Shown here piece after piece: positions 23,471-31,921 of a DNA stretch of 64,000 nt. How positions within the stretch are numbered: the first letter of the stretch is position 1; each line of letters opens with the position of its first letter. The stretch spans positions 1 to 64,000 of the forward strand of contig JADGEO010000009.1 of NCBI GenBank assembly GCA_016744335.1. Direction: 5' to 3'. The notes below the pieces were generated by a model. The model made no database searches. It was not told where the DNA came from and saw only the letters and a list, made by a program, of their open reading frames with translations. Source of the DNA: Anaerolineales bacterium. GTDB taxonomy: Bacteria > Chloroflexota > Anaerolineae > Anaerolineales > Villigracilaceae. The position numbers were made by a program, and so were the translations under genes.

Positions 23471-24148
23471 CTATGGCATCGTGCCACGTTTGCCCCACTC
23501 TACGCCATGAATTGTGCGTGAGAAGAAGTAAAAGACAAAGTGGGAAATTCGGCTCAGCGGAATCCAAATCAGTAAAATATTAATCGAGACCATGTGCAAA
23601 GCAAACAGATTTTCGTATGGCAAGAACATATGATGTGTCATCATATAGCCAGTAACCATTGGCACAAAAACCAAGAACCAATTAAAAAATTCGGCTGCGC
23701 CAGAGAGACGCTTGAGCACAGGGTGATTTAAGCGATTGATGAGCAGCATAACCATAGCAATAATGCCAACTGCGGCCATAAAATCTACGATGGGAAGTGG
23801 GAGAGTCCACCAGCCGAAGCCGAGTAAGCTCTTCCAGGCGAGCATGTGTGCAGCACCCAAGATAACGACAATAAAGAGACTAAGGTGAAATAATCCGCCA
23901 GCAAGATAGGTGATAGGGTTATTCACAAAAGCTTTTTTCTCACGGGGGAAAAATGGAAGGATCAAGCCTCCACGCAGGAAGGATTTCACGACACCGAGAC
24001 CTTTACTGCCGCGCGGTTTCGATAAGTCTTTACTCCATCCAAGAAAGATTACATTTGCTATGCGGTAGAGCATTCCCGCAATGAAGAAGGTTATCGCGAC
24101 ATTGAAGAAGGGACCACGGGCAAAAGCGAGCATTGCTTGTGGATTCAT
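23471..24148 (-). CDS. isp1: Isp1: NarI-like cytochrome b membrane subunit
   Basis: The 225-residue protein has about five membrane helices (around 10-32, 75-98, 115-135, 145-170 and 185-205). Conserved His residues fall in or near helices (GGLFHLSL, GAAHMLAW, MMTHHMF, LHMVSIN), as needed to bind two b-type haems. It resembles the NarI/DsrM family of quinone-reactive cytochromes. As Isp1 it would link the periplasmic hydrogenase to quinone and to Isp2. The start overlaps the small-subunit stop (ATGA). Confidence 0.9.
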   Translation of the reverse strand: MNPQAMLAFARGPFFNVAITFFIAGMLYRIANVIFLGWSKDLSKPRGSKGLGVVKSFLRGGLILPFFPREKKAFVNNPITYLAGGLFHLSLFIVVILGAAHMLAWKSLLGFGWWTLPLPIVDFMAAVGIIAMVMLLINRLNHPVLKRLSGAAEFFNWFLVFVPMVTGYMMTHHMFLPYENLFALHMVSINILLIWIPLSRISHFVFYFFSRTIHGVEWGKRGTMP

Positions 24149-25248
24149 TTTTTATTCTCCTTTTTTGCTTTTGCTGTGGCTGCCATGCCCGCACCAATTG
24201 CGAGACCAGCGGCACCAGCAACGCCAGCGGTTGTCATACTAGGTTTCTGCAAGGGGGCAGATTGACCCTGATAGAAGCCGCCACCGTCCCAGAAATCTGG
24301 TTCGGAACAACCCAAGCAGGGGTGGTTAGATTGCACAGGGAAGGATAAGCCAGAATCCCAGCGAATGGATGCGCAAGCGTTATAGGTTGTGGGTCCTTTA
24401 CAGCCAAGTTTATAGAGGCACCAACCTTCTCGTGCGCCTTCATCGTCAAAAGTCAGAGCAAATTTACCCGCTTCGTAGAAGGGGCGGCGTAAACAACGAT
24501 CGTGAACTGTTTTGCCGTAGAATGCCATTGGACGATTAAGTTTGTCTAACTCTGGCAATACGCCAAAGAGAGCAAAGTGAGTGATTACAGCAACAAAAGC
24601 TTCGGGAATAGGGGGGCAACCGGGGATATTTACAACTGGTTTATCTGTTATTAAATCCGTTACACTGGCTGCAGTGGTGGGGTTAGGCGAAGCCTTTGGC
24701 AAACCGCCAAAAGATGAGCAGTTGCCGATAGCAATAATTGCGGCGGCTTTCTCAGCGGCTTCCTTCAAAATCACTTCGGCTGTTCGACCACCTATCGCAC
24801 AATAAGCAGCGTGCTCGCCCGTTGGAATGGAGCCTTCTACAACCAGAACATATTGCCCTGCGTATTTTTCCATTGCCTGTTGCTTGGCTTCTTCAATCTG
24901 AAAGCCTGCGGCGGCAGAGAGTGCCTCGTGATGCTCAATCGTGAGCGTATCAAGCACCAAACTCCCCAATGTAGGGGCATTTGCGCGGGTGAGTGCTTCA
25001 CTGCACCCTGTACAATCTTGGAATTCAAGCCAAATTACAGGTAAGCGGGGTTGAGTTTCCATTGCTTTGGCAACATGATCGATTGATTTCTTCTCAACAT
25101 GATTAAGTGTGGCGGGCAAACCACTTGCTTCTAGCGGGGGCATTGAGGTCATTCCCATTGCGCCAACAGCTAGTCCACACATTTTCAGAAAATCTCGTCG
25201 AGAAACTCCTTCGTCTTTCATATGACCATAAATTGAATCATCTGTCAT
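24145..25248 (-). CDS. hynS: [NiFe] hydrogenase small subunit with Tat signal, Isp-type
   Basis: An N-terminal Tat signal (SRRDFLKMCGLAVGAMG, R17-R18) targets the folded enzyme across the membrane. The proximal cluster motif is CTGCSEA (C79/C82). Further cluster ligands are visible in GNCSSFGG, IPGCPPIPE, the C-terminal HDRCLRRPFYE and LGCKGPTTYNAC, and HPCLGCSEPDFWD. The C-terminus has an Ala/Gly-rich helix (AGVAGAAGLAIGAGMAA) and then Lys-rich residues, a likely membrane anchor. GAGGAG precedes the start. It is the first gene of the operon; the PocR-domain regulator ends 139 bp upstream. Confidence 0.94.
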   Translation of the reverse strand: MTDDSIYGHMKDEGVSRRDFLKMCGLAVGAMGMTSMPPLEASGLPATLNHVEKKSIDHVAKAMETQPRLPVIWLEFQDCTGCSEALTRANAPTLGSLVLDTLTIEHHEALSAAAGFQIEEAKQQAMEKYAGQYVLVVEGSIPTGEHAAYCAIGGRTAEVILKEAAEKAAAIIAIGNCSSFGGLPKASPNPTTAASVTDLITDKPVVNIPGCPPIPEAFVAVITHFALFGVLPELDKLNRPMAFYGKTVHDRCLRRPFYEAGKFALTFDDEGAREGWCLYKLGCKGPTTYNACASIRWDSGLSFPVQSNHPCLGCSEPDFWDGGGFYQGQSAPLQKPSMTTAGVAGAAGLAIGAGMAATAKAKKENKK

Positions 25249-25387
25249 TTGTATTCTCCTCGTAAAAATTTTTCAAATCTAAGCCTAAACACTTAGAATT
25301 TTTTTATTACCTCAAATAAAGTTCTATAAAAAACAATAAAAACCTCCTTTTATCAACACCTTCGGTATTTATTAATAAAATTCTAAA

Positions 25388-26134
25388 TTACAAGGCACTA
25401 ACTTCTGATATTGTTTGTAAACGAAGCATCATATCGGCACGCTCTGTGCTAATATCTACAAAAGTGTCAGCAACACGCGCCAACCATTTTTCTAAATCTT
25501 TTGGTTTACTACTTTCAAATAAATGAATTTCTTGCGCGGCTTGTAAAAGCAAGCTGGGGTTAATTTGACATTTTTTTGCCAACTTTTCTACTCTTTTTCT
25601 TTCTTCTTCTGCATCAGGGGGGGCTGTATAAAATTGCCCAGAGACCAAAGAGGCAACTAATTCACCCTTTACTTCAATCTTTGCTCTGGCATATTCCAAG
25701 CCTGCATGACAATGCCTAAATTCTGTATCTGTACCTTCTGCTTCTGCCAACTCTTTCCATGAAGAAAAACACCCTTGTCTTCCTTCTGCGCTCCCCAAAA
25801 TTAGTTTACAAAAGTCGCAAGAATTACTGATTCGAGTAATAGGATTGCCATCTTTGTCTGTCACCACAGAGCCAACCTCAGCGATTTCAGCAAAAACATC
25901 TTGAATGGGCTGCATGCAGTGAATGGGGAGGGCTTCTTGCAAATTACTGGCAGAAATATCTATATCTTCGTCTATTGATCCCCCTAGCATTTCTTTTACT
26001 TTCTCATCAGAAAAACGCCATTGGTTGCCAACCTTAACACCTTCCAAGCGACCGTCTTTTAACATACGATAAATCGTAGTGCGGTCTACGCTAAGCAACT
26101 CTTGAACTTCTTTGGCGGTCAATAAATTAGGCAT
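25388..26134 (-). CDS. Transcriptional regulator: excisionase-type HTH plus PocR sensory domain
   Basis: Residues 1-52 form a MerR/AlpA-like HTH_17 domain (LTAKEVQELLSVDRTTIYRML, then VGNQWRFSDEKV). Residues ~70-230 match the PocR sensory domain: CDFCKLILGS, GRQGCFSSW, FRHCHAGLEYARAKIEVKGELVAS split by family-typical turns. PocR-type domains sense small molecules such as diols or formate-like ligands and have conserved Cys that could bind a metal. It lies directly upstream of, and on the same strand as, the Isp hydrogenase operon, so it is the best local candidate for its regulator. The ligand is unknown. Confidence 0.85.
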   Translation of the reverse strand: MPNLLTAKEVQELLSVDRTTIYRMLKDGRLEGVKVGNQWRFSDEKVKEMLGGSIDEDIDISASNLQEALPIHCMQPIQDVFAEIAEVGSVVTDKDGNPITRISNSCDFCKLILGSAEGRQGCFSSWKELAEAEGTDTEFRHCHAGLEYARAKIEVKGELVASLVSGQFYTAPPDAEEERKRVEKLAKKCQINPSLLLQAAQEIHLFESSKPKDLEKWLARVADTFVDISTERADMMLRLQTISEVSAL

Positions 26135-26262
26135 TTTTTATCCTGCGTCACAATTAAGTTGCGCAAATGTACTACAAAGAGCACGTATTTGCAATGGTTT
26201 GCTATAGTTTGTTGTTGCAAACACCAAACTTAAGTAAACTGTCACTCAAAATATATGACAAC

Positions 26263-26297
26263 AAAAAAGAGACTTGATTATCTCAAGTCTCTTTTTT
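26263..26297. terminator. Intrinsic terminator downstream of the selenoprotein gene
   Basis: AAAAAAGAGACTTGA (26263-26277) and TCAAGTCTCTTTTTT (26283-26297) form a perfect 15-bp stem with a 5-nt loop. On the minus strand it follows the stop of the deiodinase-like gene at 26315 and precedes the PocR-regulator promoter region. Confidence 0.85.
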
Positions 26298-26314
26298 CTT
26301 TTGCCTTTTTATAA

Positions 26315-26926
26315 CTATTCAGCTAAATAACGCTCAATCTCTTCCTCTAATTTGGATGGATGGAAGTCGTAGGGACCCAGCCCAGCGGCGTAGACAACGA
26401 CCCCATCTGTGTCGATTAGGTATAGGCGGGTGGGCCAACCAGCATAGGATTTGTTGACTGCGTCATCCATCTCGTCAATATAAGTTCTAACGCCATAGGA
26501 TAGGGAAGCTTCGCACGTGCTCGCAACTTGCCTCCGTTCATCCATCGTTTGCGGGTCGTAAACATCCATAGCCACTTTGGGAGAAAAGATTTTCATTAGT
26601 TTCTTGGTGAAAAAGTTGCCGCCAAACCACCACCCATCTACGGGATGCGCTTCGCGGATATAGATGGGAATAAACTTCACGCGCTCGTGGTATTTTGCGT
26701 AAATATCGGTGAGACTTACAGTCCCTTTTACATAAGGCGGTCAGGTAAAACTGCCAAAGATGAGGGCAACAGGCTCTTTTTTGCGAAAATCTGATAAACG
26801 CAGGGGGTTCTGCCCTTTTGCATCGCGCAAGCTAAAATCAGGGGCGATATCGCCCACTTTTGGGGCTTGCGAATCGTATTTCTTTTGCCATCCCGTTGCT
26901 GTTTTGCGGTTTTTTATCATCGCCAT
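26315..26926 (-). CDS. Deiodinase-like thioredoxin-fold selenoprotein (in-frame TGA = candidate Sec62)
   Basis: Two adjacent reading frames are in the same frame, separated by one TGA (26741-26743). Read through it, they give a single 203-residue protein of the T4_deiodinase/thioredoxin-like family: APDFSLRDAKG near residue 28, then FGSFT-U-PPY (Sec at 62), KFIPIYIREAHPVDGWW, DPQTMDERRQVA, TYIDEMDDAVNKSY and WPTRLYLIDTDG. Family homologues have Cys or Sec exactly here (GSxTC/U-PPF). Right after the TGA, GGGACT-GTA-AGTCTC (26725-26711) folds as a bacterial SECIS-like hairpin with G first in the loop. It follows the phosphofructokinase gene by 2 bp. The bacterial family is presumed a thiol/selenol redox enzyme; iodothyronine is not an expected substrate. 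A nonsense mutation is the alternative. Confidence 0.85.
26711..26725 (-). promoter_or_regulatory. Candidate bacterial SECIS hairpin
   Basis: On the minus strand, GGGACT pairs with AGTCTC (one G-T) around a GTA loop. The stem begins 15 nt after the TGA and its apical loop starts 22 nt after it, inside the spacing bacterial SelB-binding elements use. The first loop base is G, as required in the general bSECIS pattern. The stem is short, so confidence rests mainly on the protein context. Confidence 0.6.
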
Positions 26927-26928
26927 CC

Positions 26929-28125
26929 TTATAATTCACTGGTCATAATAAAGAGAGGCTTCATTTCAAAACTTTCATAATTTGGGCGGTAGCGGTCGGT
27001 ATTATAGAATTGATCTACATTAACGAGTTTTTTGCGACTGGTGATTATTTCGATAGGAACATTATCATAGCGTCCATTTTTCAAGACGACCAAACGACCG
27101 TGTAAGCCTTTTAGTATCAGATCAAGAGCTAGGTTTCCGAAAGCCATCGGGACGATTGAATCGATGGCATCGGGGTCGCCGCCGCGCACCATATAGCCTA
27201 GTTTTTGATGTACGGTGCTAATTGTTTTTCCCTTATTAAATTGTGGAGAGAGTGCTTTTACCTCTTCAGAAACTAAATCGCCAATGCCGCCTAGTTTTGC
27301 GTGTCCGTAAGCATCGGTTGTGCGGTCTTTGAAGATCATTTCTCCCCCTTTAAACATGGAACCTTCTGAGATGAGGGCTATGGCATAGTGACTGGGATTA
27401 TCTCTGCGATCTTTAGAGAGTAGCTCTGTTAGTTGGGCTATATCAAATTCATATTCGGGGATTACGCAACGATTTGCCGCACCTGCCATCGTGGGGAGCA
27501 AGGCGGTGAAGCCGGCATAACGCCCGAAAACTTCAAGAATAAGGAAACGCTCATGTGAGCCGGCTACGGTACGCAGGTTGTTGGTGAGTGCAATGGTGCG
27601 TGTAACGCAGGTGCTAAAACCAATGCAATAATCTGTGCCGGGCACATCGTTATCCATTGTTTTAGGAATAGCGACTACTTTTACACCTTCTTGATATAGA
27701 CGCACACCGTAGCTGAGGGTATCGTCACCCCCGATGGGGATAAGGTAATCTACGCCAAGAAACTCTAGATTTTTGAGCACTTCTTCGGTGAGGTCATTCA
27801 TATCATCTGTATATATTTCTTTAAGATGTTCAGGGACAGCCGTTTTTTTTACTCGACTTGGCTTGGTGCGTGATGAGTGTAAAAATGTCCCCCCTGTGCG
27901 CCCTGCTCTATCTACAATTTTTCGTGAGAGTACTCTATAGTTATTGCTATTGTCTACTTTTTTATCACGAATAATTTCGACCATGCCCGCCCAACCACGC
28001 CGAATACCAATGACTTCATACCCCTCGCGCAAGGCACGAATAGTGACTGCTCGTATAGCAGGGTTTAGCCCAGGCACGTCTCCCCCACCTGTTAAGATTG
28101 CGATTACACCTTTTTTTGTAGCCAT
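26929..28125 (-). CDS. pfp: Phosphofructokinase, PPi-dependent type by active-site residues
   Basis: The 398-residue protein has the PFK core LTGGGDVPGLNPAIRA, IPIGGDDTLSYG (D134-D135) and VAIPKTMDNDVPGTD (K155, D158). ATP-dependent PFKs have GGDG and PGTIDND at these two places. The Asp after GGD and the Lys before the catalytic TxDND are the established marks of PPi-dependent enzymes, so this is likely a reversible PPi-PFK for glycolysis and gluconeogenesis. AAGGAG precedes the start, and a TATAAT lies at 28190-28195 upstream. It probably shares a transcript with the selenoprotein gene. Confidence 0.88.
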   Translation of the reverse strand: MATKKGVIAILTGGGDVPGLNPAIRAVTIRALREGYEVIGIRRGWAGMVEIIRDKKVDNSNNYRVLSRKIVDRAGRTGGTFLHSSRTKPSRVKKTAVPEHLKEIYTDDMNDLTEEVLKNLEFLGVDYLIPIGGDDTLSYGVRLYQEGVKVVAIPKTMDNDVPGTDYCIGFSTCVTRTIALTNNLRTVAGSHERFLILEVFGRYAGFTALLPTMAGAANRCVIPEYEFDIAQLTELLSKDRRDNPSHYAIALISEGSMFKGGEMIFKDRTTDAYGHAKLGGIGDLVSEEVKALSPQFNKGKTISTVHQKLGYMVRGGDPDAIDSIVPMAFGNLALDLILKGLHGRLVVLKNGRYDNVPIEIITSRKKLVNVDQFYNTDRYRPNYESFEMKPLFIMTSEL

Positions 28126-28190
28126 AGATAAATCTCCTTATAATTTGCATTTCTCATTTAGAAGAAATTTGTAATAATAATTTCGCTCTA

Positions 28191-29066
28191 TTATACCCTT
28201 CCCCTTTTACTGCGTGCCCACCAGCCTTCACCCCAAAAAAGGAGGAGGGCGACCCAAATAATACTAAACCCGATGGCTTGTGAACGTGTGAACTCTTCTT
28301 TATAGACCATTACGCCAATAAGAAATTGGATTGTTGGTGCTATATATTGCATTAGTCCTATGGTAGAAAGGGGGATGCGGTGTGCGGCTTTGGCAAAAAG
28401 AAGCAGGGGGATAGAAGTCACTGCTCCCGCACCAACAAGATAGGCAGATGTTTTGAAATCACCTTGTAGAAATACGCCTGTTCCGGTGGAAGCAAGATAA
28501 AGTAGATAGCCCAAAGCAGGAATAAAAATAATACCCGTTTCTAAGGTTAAGCCATAGAGTGAGCCGAGCATAGATTTTTTCTTAAATAACCCGTAAAAAC
28601 CGAAGCTAAAAGCAAGGATTAGGGCTATCCACGGGAGACGGCCATAAACGAAGGTGAGGTAGAGAACGCCGATAGTTGCTAATCCCAGCGGAAGCCATTG
28701 AAAAGGACGCAATCTTTCGCCGAAGAAAATCATGCCAAGAAAGACACTAAGAAGAGGATTGATGAAATACCCCAAGCTACTTTCAATAATATAGCCATTA
28801 TTGACCGCCCAAACATAGGTGAGCCAATTAATGCCGAGGAGCAGTGCGGCAACGCCATGTGCACGAAGTGTTTTCGGGTTTAGCTGTGCGCGAAAATCAT
28901 TTTTTCTACGTGTAAAGAGAATGATGCTGAAAAGCATAAGAAAAGACCACAAAATTCGATGGGCTATAACTTGCTCTGCTGAAATATGCTGTAGTTGTTT
29001 CCAGTAGAGAGGAAATACACCCCATAAAATATAGGTGCCAAGCGCGTAAAGGATGCCAGAGTTCAT
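28191..29066 (-). CDS. rarD: EamA/DMT-family transporter, RarD type
   Basis: The 291-residue protein has ten hydrophobic helices in two EamA halves. The start GILYALGTYILWGVFPLYWK, then EQVIAHRILWSF, and the middle GYIIESSLGYFINPLLSV are specific marks of the RarD subfamily. It is an inner-membrane transporter of unknown substrate; the old chloramphenicol-sensitivity name is not functional evidence. It lies upstream of the PFK gene on the same strand, but a TATAAT at the gene junction suggests separate transcription. Confidence 0.9.
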   Translation of the reverse strand: MNSGILYALGTYILWGVFPLYWKQLQHISAEQVIAHRILWSFLMLFSIILFTRRKNDFRAQLNPKTLRAHGVAALLLGINWLTYVWAVNNGYIIESSLGYFINPLLSVFLGMIFFGERLRPFQWLPLGLATIGVLYLTFVYGRLPWIALILAFSFGFYGLFKKKSMLGSLYGLTLETGIIFIPALGYLLYLASTGTGVFLQGDFKTSAYLVGAGAVTSIPLLLFAKAAHRIPLSTIGLMQYIAPTIQFLIGVMVYKEEFTRSQAIGFSIIWVALLLFWGEGWWARSKRGRV

Positions 29067-29146
29067 AAATAAATATCTCCATTCAGAAAGAGAGGCGGCA
29101 AGAGCTTCCTTCCTTTTTATTTAGCCTTTATCGGGAGTAGGCTAGA

Positions 29147-29176
29147 AAAACCCGTTCCTTAATGGGAACGGGTTTT
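29147..29176. terminator. Intrinsic terminator of the TPR gene pair
   Basis: AAAACCCGTTCC (29147-29158) pairs with GGAACGGGTTTT (29165-29176), giving a 12-bp stem and a T-run on the minus strand, about 75 bp after the stop of the downstream TPR gene. Confidence 0.8.
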
Positions 29177-29249
29177 GAGTTTAATGATTCCTATTTTACT
29201 GCTTCCTACAGATTTTGTGGTTTATTAATTTACTAATTCCTAGTTTAAT

Positions 29250-30599
29250 TTATTCCTCCAAAGATTGACAAATCGATTCCCCTGCTTGAACAATGCCCAT
29301 GATGTCTCTGTCTCCGCTAAATTCAGCTTCGACTTCGCCCATAACAAGCATGGCTTCTTCGCAATAATTCTCTTTGGGTCTGCTAAGAGCGGCGAGGACT
29401 GAGCCATAGGTATAATAGTAAACAACGGTATTTGCAGAAAGGTCTAAACCTTCTACGGCGGCGGGTTCATCGTTGGGACCACATCCGCCGCGACCATCGC
29501 AAGATTCTTCAGCGGTACAGCCACGAATGGCGCATTTTAAGGCGGGAATTGATCCCTCATAGTTACGAGATTTAAAAAAGACAATGCCCAATTGCCCATA
29601 AATATCGGCATTGGCAGGGTCTATTTCGAGGGCTTTTTGCACATTTCTCGCCGCGATGAAGTATTCCCCTTCTTGGGAGTAGGTTTTGGCAATAGAGAGA
29701 TAAGGGATAGGGTCTTCTATGCCTAATTGCTCATTTAGACGTGCGGCTTTGGCAAAATACTCTAATGATTTTTCGTAGAGTTGCGTGCGCGTTTCATCGT
29801 TTTGACTGCCAAAGGCAAGGCGGCGATAATTTGCCCCCGCTCGTAAATGCAAAAAGGTCAGATTTGGGGAAATGGCTAAGGCTTTGTCGTATTCTTGAAT
29901 TGCTTGGTTATATTGCCCAAATGATTCCAGCACATACGCATAAACACGATGTACGTCCATGAGGTTTTCGTCTATTTCTAAGGCTTGAAGAACGTATTGC
30001 TCGGCTTGATTCCATTTTTGTTCATCTACCAAGATTTCGGCATAATAGGCAAGGGCAAGCGGATTCTTATTGTCTAGCTGAATGGCGCGGACAGCTTCTT
30101 GTTCGGCTTCGAGGAGATAATCGGCGGCTTGGTCTTCACCGAATAAAATAGAGTTTGAGTTCCAATCTAGCACAAAAGCTCGGGTGGCGTGGGCGGCACT
30201 ATCGTCTGGAGCCAGTTCCACTGCTTTGTCGGCAGAGTCAAGCCCCTCTTGGAGTCGGTCGCGCTGTTCGTCATCCGTTGTTAAAAGGGCAGAGGAGTAG
30301 GTTTGAATACGTGCTAATTTTGCCCATACTTCTGCATTAGTTGGGTCTACATTAGCGGCTTCTTGATAGGCGGTGATGGCGGCATCTAGTTTTCCCGCTT
30401 CAAATTGAGCGTCCCCTTCAGACGCGTAGGATTGAGCAAAACGCGTTGGGGTAGGCGTAGGCGTAAAGGGGCGTTCTATATCCCCTTGCTCCACTTGTAT
30501 AACTAACCAAATGCCCCCCATAATTAGAATTAGCAGAATAAAAATGCGATAGGGGTTGGTTGCGGGTTTACGAAAGAAAAGATCTCGTTGGCGTTTCAT
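29250..30599 (-). CDS. Membrane-anchored TPR protein, paralogue B
   Basis: A short cytoplasmic N-terminus and one membrane helix (IFILLILIMGGIWLVIQV) are followed by a Pro/Thr linker (PTPTPTRF) and about eight tetratricopeptide repeats (e.g. AITAYQEAANVDPTNAEVWAKL, split across repeats). It is a tandem paralogue of the next gene, sharing helix, linker and repeat order. A cysteine-rich insertion (GCTAEESCDGRGGCGPND) interrupts the last repeats near residue 370 and is absent from the paralogue. The start overlaps the upstream gene by 4 bp. TPR arrays bind proteins; no partner is suggested by the neighbours. Confidence 0.85.
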   Translation of the reverse strand: MKRQRDLFFRKPATNPYRIFILLILIMGGIWLVIQVEQGDIERPFTPTPTPTRFAQSYASEGDAQFEAGKLDAAITAYQEAANVDPTNAEVWAKLARIQTYSSALLTTDDEQRDRLQEGLDSADKAVELAPDDSAAHATRAFVLDWNSNSILFGEDQAADYLLEAEQEAVRAIQLDNKNPLALAYYAEILVDEQKWNQAEQYVLQALEIDENLMDVHRVYAYVLESFGQYNQAIQEYDKALAISPNLTFLHLRAGANYRRLAFGSQNDETRTQLYEKSLEYFAKAARLNEQLGIEDPIPYLSIAKTYSQEGEYFIAARNVQKALEIDPANADIYGQLGIVFFKSRNYEGSIPALKCAIRGCTAEESCDGRGGCGPNDEPAAVEGLDLSANTVVYYYTYGSVLAALSRPKENYCEEAMLVMGEVEAEFSGDRDIMGIVQAGESICQSLEE

Positions 30600-31915
30600 G
30601 CTTCTGGGGTCGGGGTTTCATCAACCAGAGCGTCTTCTGTTTCTGCGTCTTCTGTTTCTGCTTCGTCTGGCTCATCTTCTTCTACAGATGTTGATGGTGA
30701 ATCAAGGTTCTCTTGACAGAGATTAATGGCTTCTTGGGCGTTATAGAGGGCTAACTCGTTGCTGGGAATGGTGCCTATTATTTGTTGGGCTATTTGAAGC
30801 GATTCGCCACAACGCTTGAGACGCGCAAGTACGAGTGCGTAAGTAAAATAGTATTCAGCAACACGAGTACCCTCATTGAGGTTTAATGCTTCTATGCTCA
30901 TATCTTCGCCAAGTGTGCCACCGTATACAGATAGGGCTAATTCTTCGACAGCTTCTGTCCATTGATAATTGTGGTAATACATTACGCCTAAATTGCCGTG
31001 TGCATTAGCTTCTGTGGCATCATCTTTAACCGCTTGCTCAGCATATTGTACAGCTTTAGCATATTCGCCAATCGTAGAATAGGTACGCGAAATATAAAGG
31101 TCGGGCAGGGCATCGGCAGGATTAAGCGCATTCGCACGAGTGAATTCTTCGATTGCTTTATCGTAAACGCCTAGCGCACGGTAGTTTCGTCCAAGAGAGA
31201 GGTGAAGATCGGGGATATTTTCGTTGAGTGTAACTGCCTCTTCGTACTCTCTAATGGCATCTTCATAGTTGGCGGTGCTTTCTAGCACATAGGCTCGTGC
31301 GCGATGGGCTTCCATTAAGTTAGGGGCAAGGCTAAGTGCAACACGGGATTCTTCTGCGGCAAGTTCTATTGCATCAATGGGACCTGTGCCGGCATAATAA
31401 GAATCGGCAAGAATTTCAGCATAATAAGCATGAGCAAGGGCGTTATTGGGGTCAATTTCAAGAGCGCGTTTAATCGCGGCTTCTGCGGCAAGGTGGTCGC
31501 TTTGAAAATCAAGAGACCACGCACGCACAGCGTGTGCGGTTGAGTTATTAGGATTAAGCAATAAAGCTTTCTCTGCACTCTCTTGGGCATCTTCGTATAG
31601 ACCAAGAAAAACCTGTGTACGCGCCATAGCTATATAAGCCGAGGCATCGTCTGGATCAGAGCGAATGGCTTCTTTATACGCGTCAATAGCCTTAACCAAT
31701 TTGCCTTGCTCAAAATAATTCTCTGCATCAGCTATAAAAGATTCAGGTGCGCGAGTCGGGGTGGGGGTATCTATCCACGGCGGTTGAACTTCTGGAGCAA
31801 CATAGCGATTGAAGTAAGCAACAGAAAAAATTGCCATTACTAAAACAACCACCCAGAACCAATTAATTCGTCTTCGCCGCCGCGTCATAGACCATTTATT
31901 TTTTTTCAAATACAT
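30596..31915 (-). CDS. Membrane-anchored TPR protein, paralogue A
   Basis: The 439-residue protein has an Arg-rich start (SMTRRRRRINW), a single membrane helix (FWVVVLVMAIFSVAYF), a TPTPTRAP linker, then about eight TPR units with the typical A...Y..A...P pattern, and an acidic tail (DEPDEAETEDAETEDALVD). The promoter is visible: TTGCGC-17 bp-TAAGAT (31950-31922), with the -10 ending 7 nt before the ATG, so the mRNA should be leaderless. It forms an overlapping pair with paralogue B. Confidence 0.85.
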   Translation of the reverse strand: MYLKKNKWSMTRRRRRINWFWVVVLVMAIFSVAYFNRYVAPEVQPPWIDTPTPTRAPESFIADAENYFEQGKLVKAIDAYKEAIRSDPDDASAYIAMARTQVFLGLYEDAQESAEKALLLNPNNSTAHAVRAWSLDFQSDHLAAEAAIKRALEIDPNNALAHAYYAEILADSYYAGTGPIDAIELAAEESRVALSLAPNLMEAHRARAYVLESTANYEDAIREYEEAVTLNENIPDLHLSLGRNYRALGVYDKAIEEFTRANALNPADALPDLYISRTYSTIGEYAKAVQYAEQAVKDDATEANAHGNLGVMYYHNYQWTEAVEELALSVYGGTLGEDMSIEALNLNEGTRVAEYYFTYALVLARLKRCGESLQIAQQIIGTIPSNELALYNAQEAINLCQENLDSPSTSVEEDEPDEAETEDAETEDALVDETPTPEA

Positions 31916-31921
31916 ATTTGC

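Noticed and set aside
26315-26926. Pseudogene or frameshift explanation for the split deiodinase-like gene
   Set aside because: No frameshift is needed; both parts are in phase and only one TGA intervenes, precisely at the Cys/Sec position and followed by a hairpin. A plain nonsense mutation remains possible but less likely.
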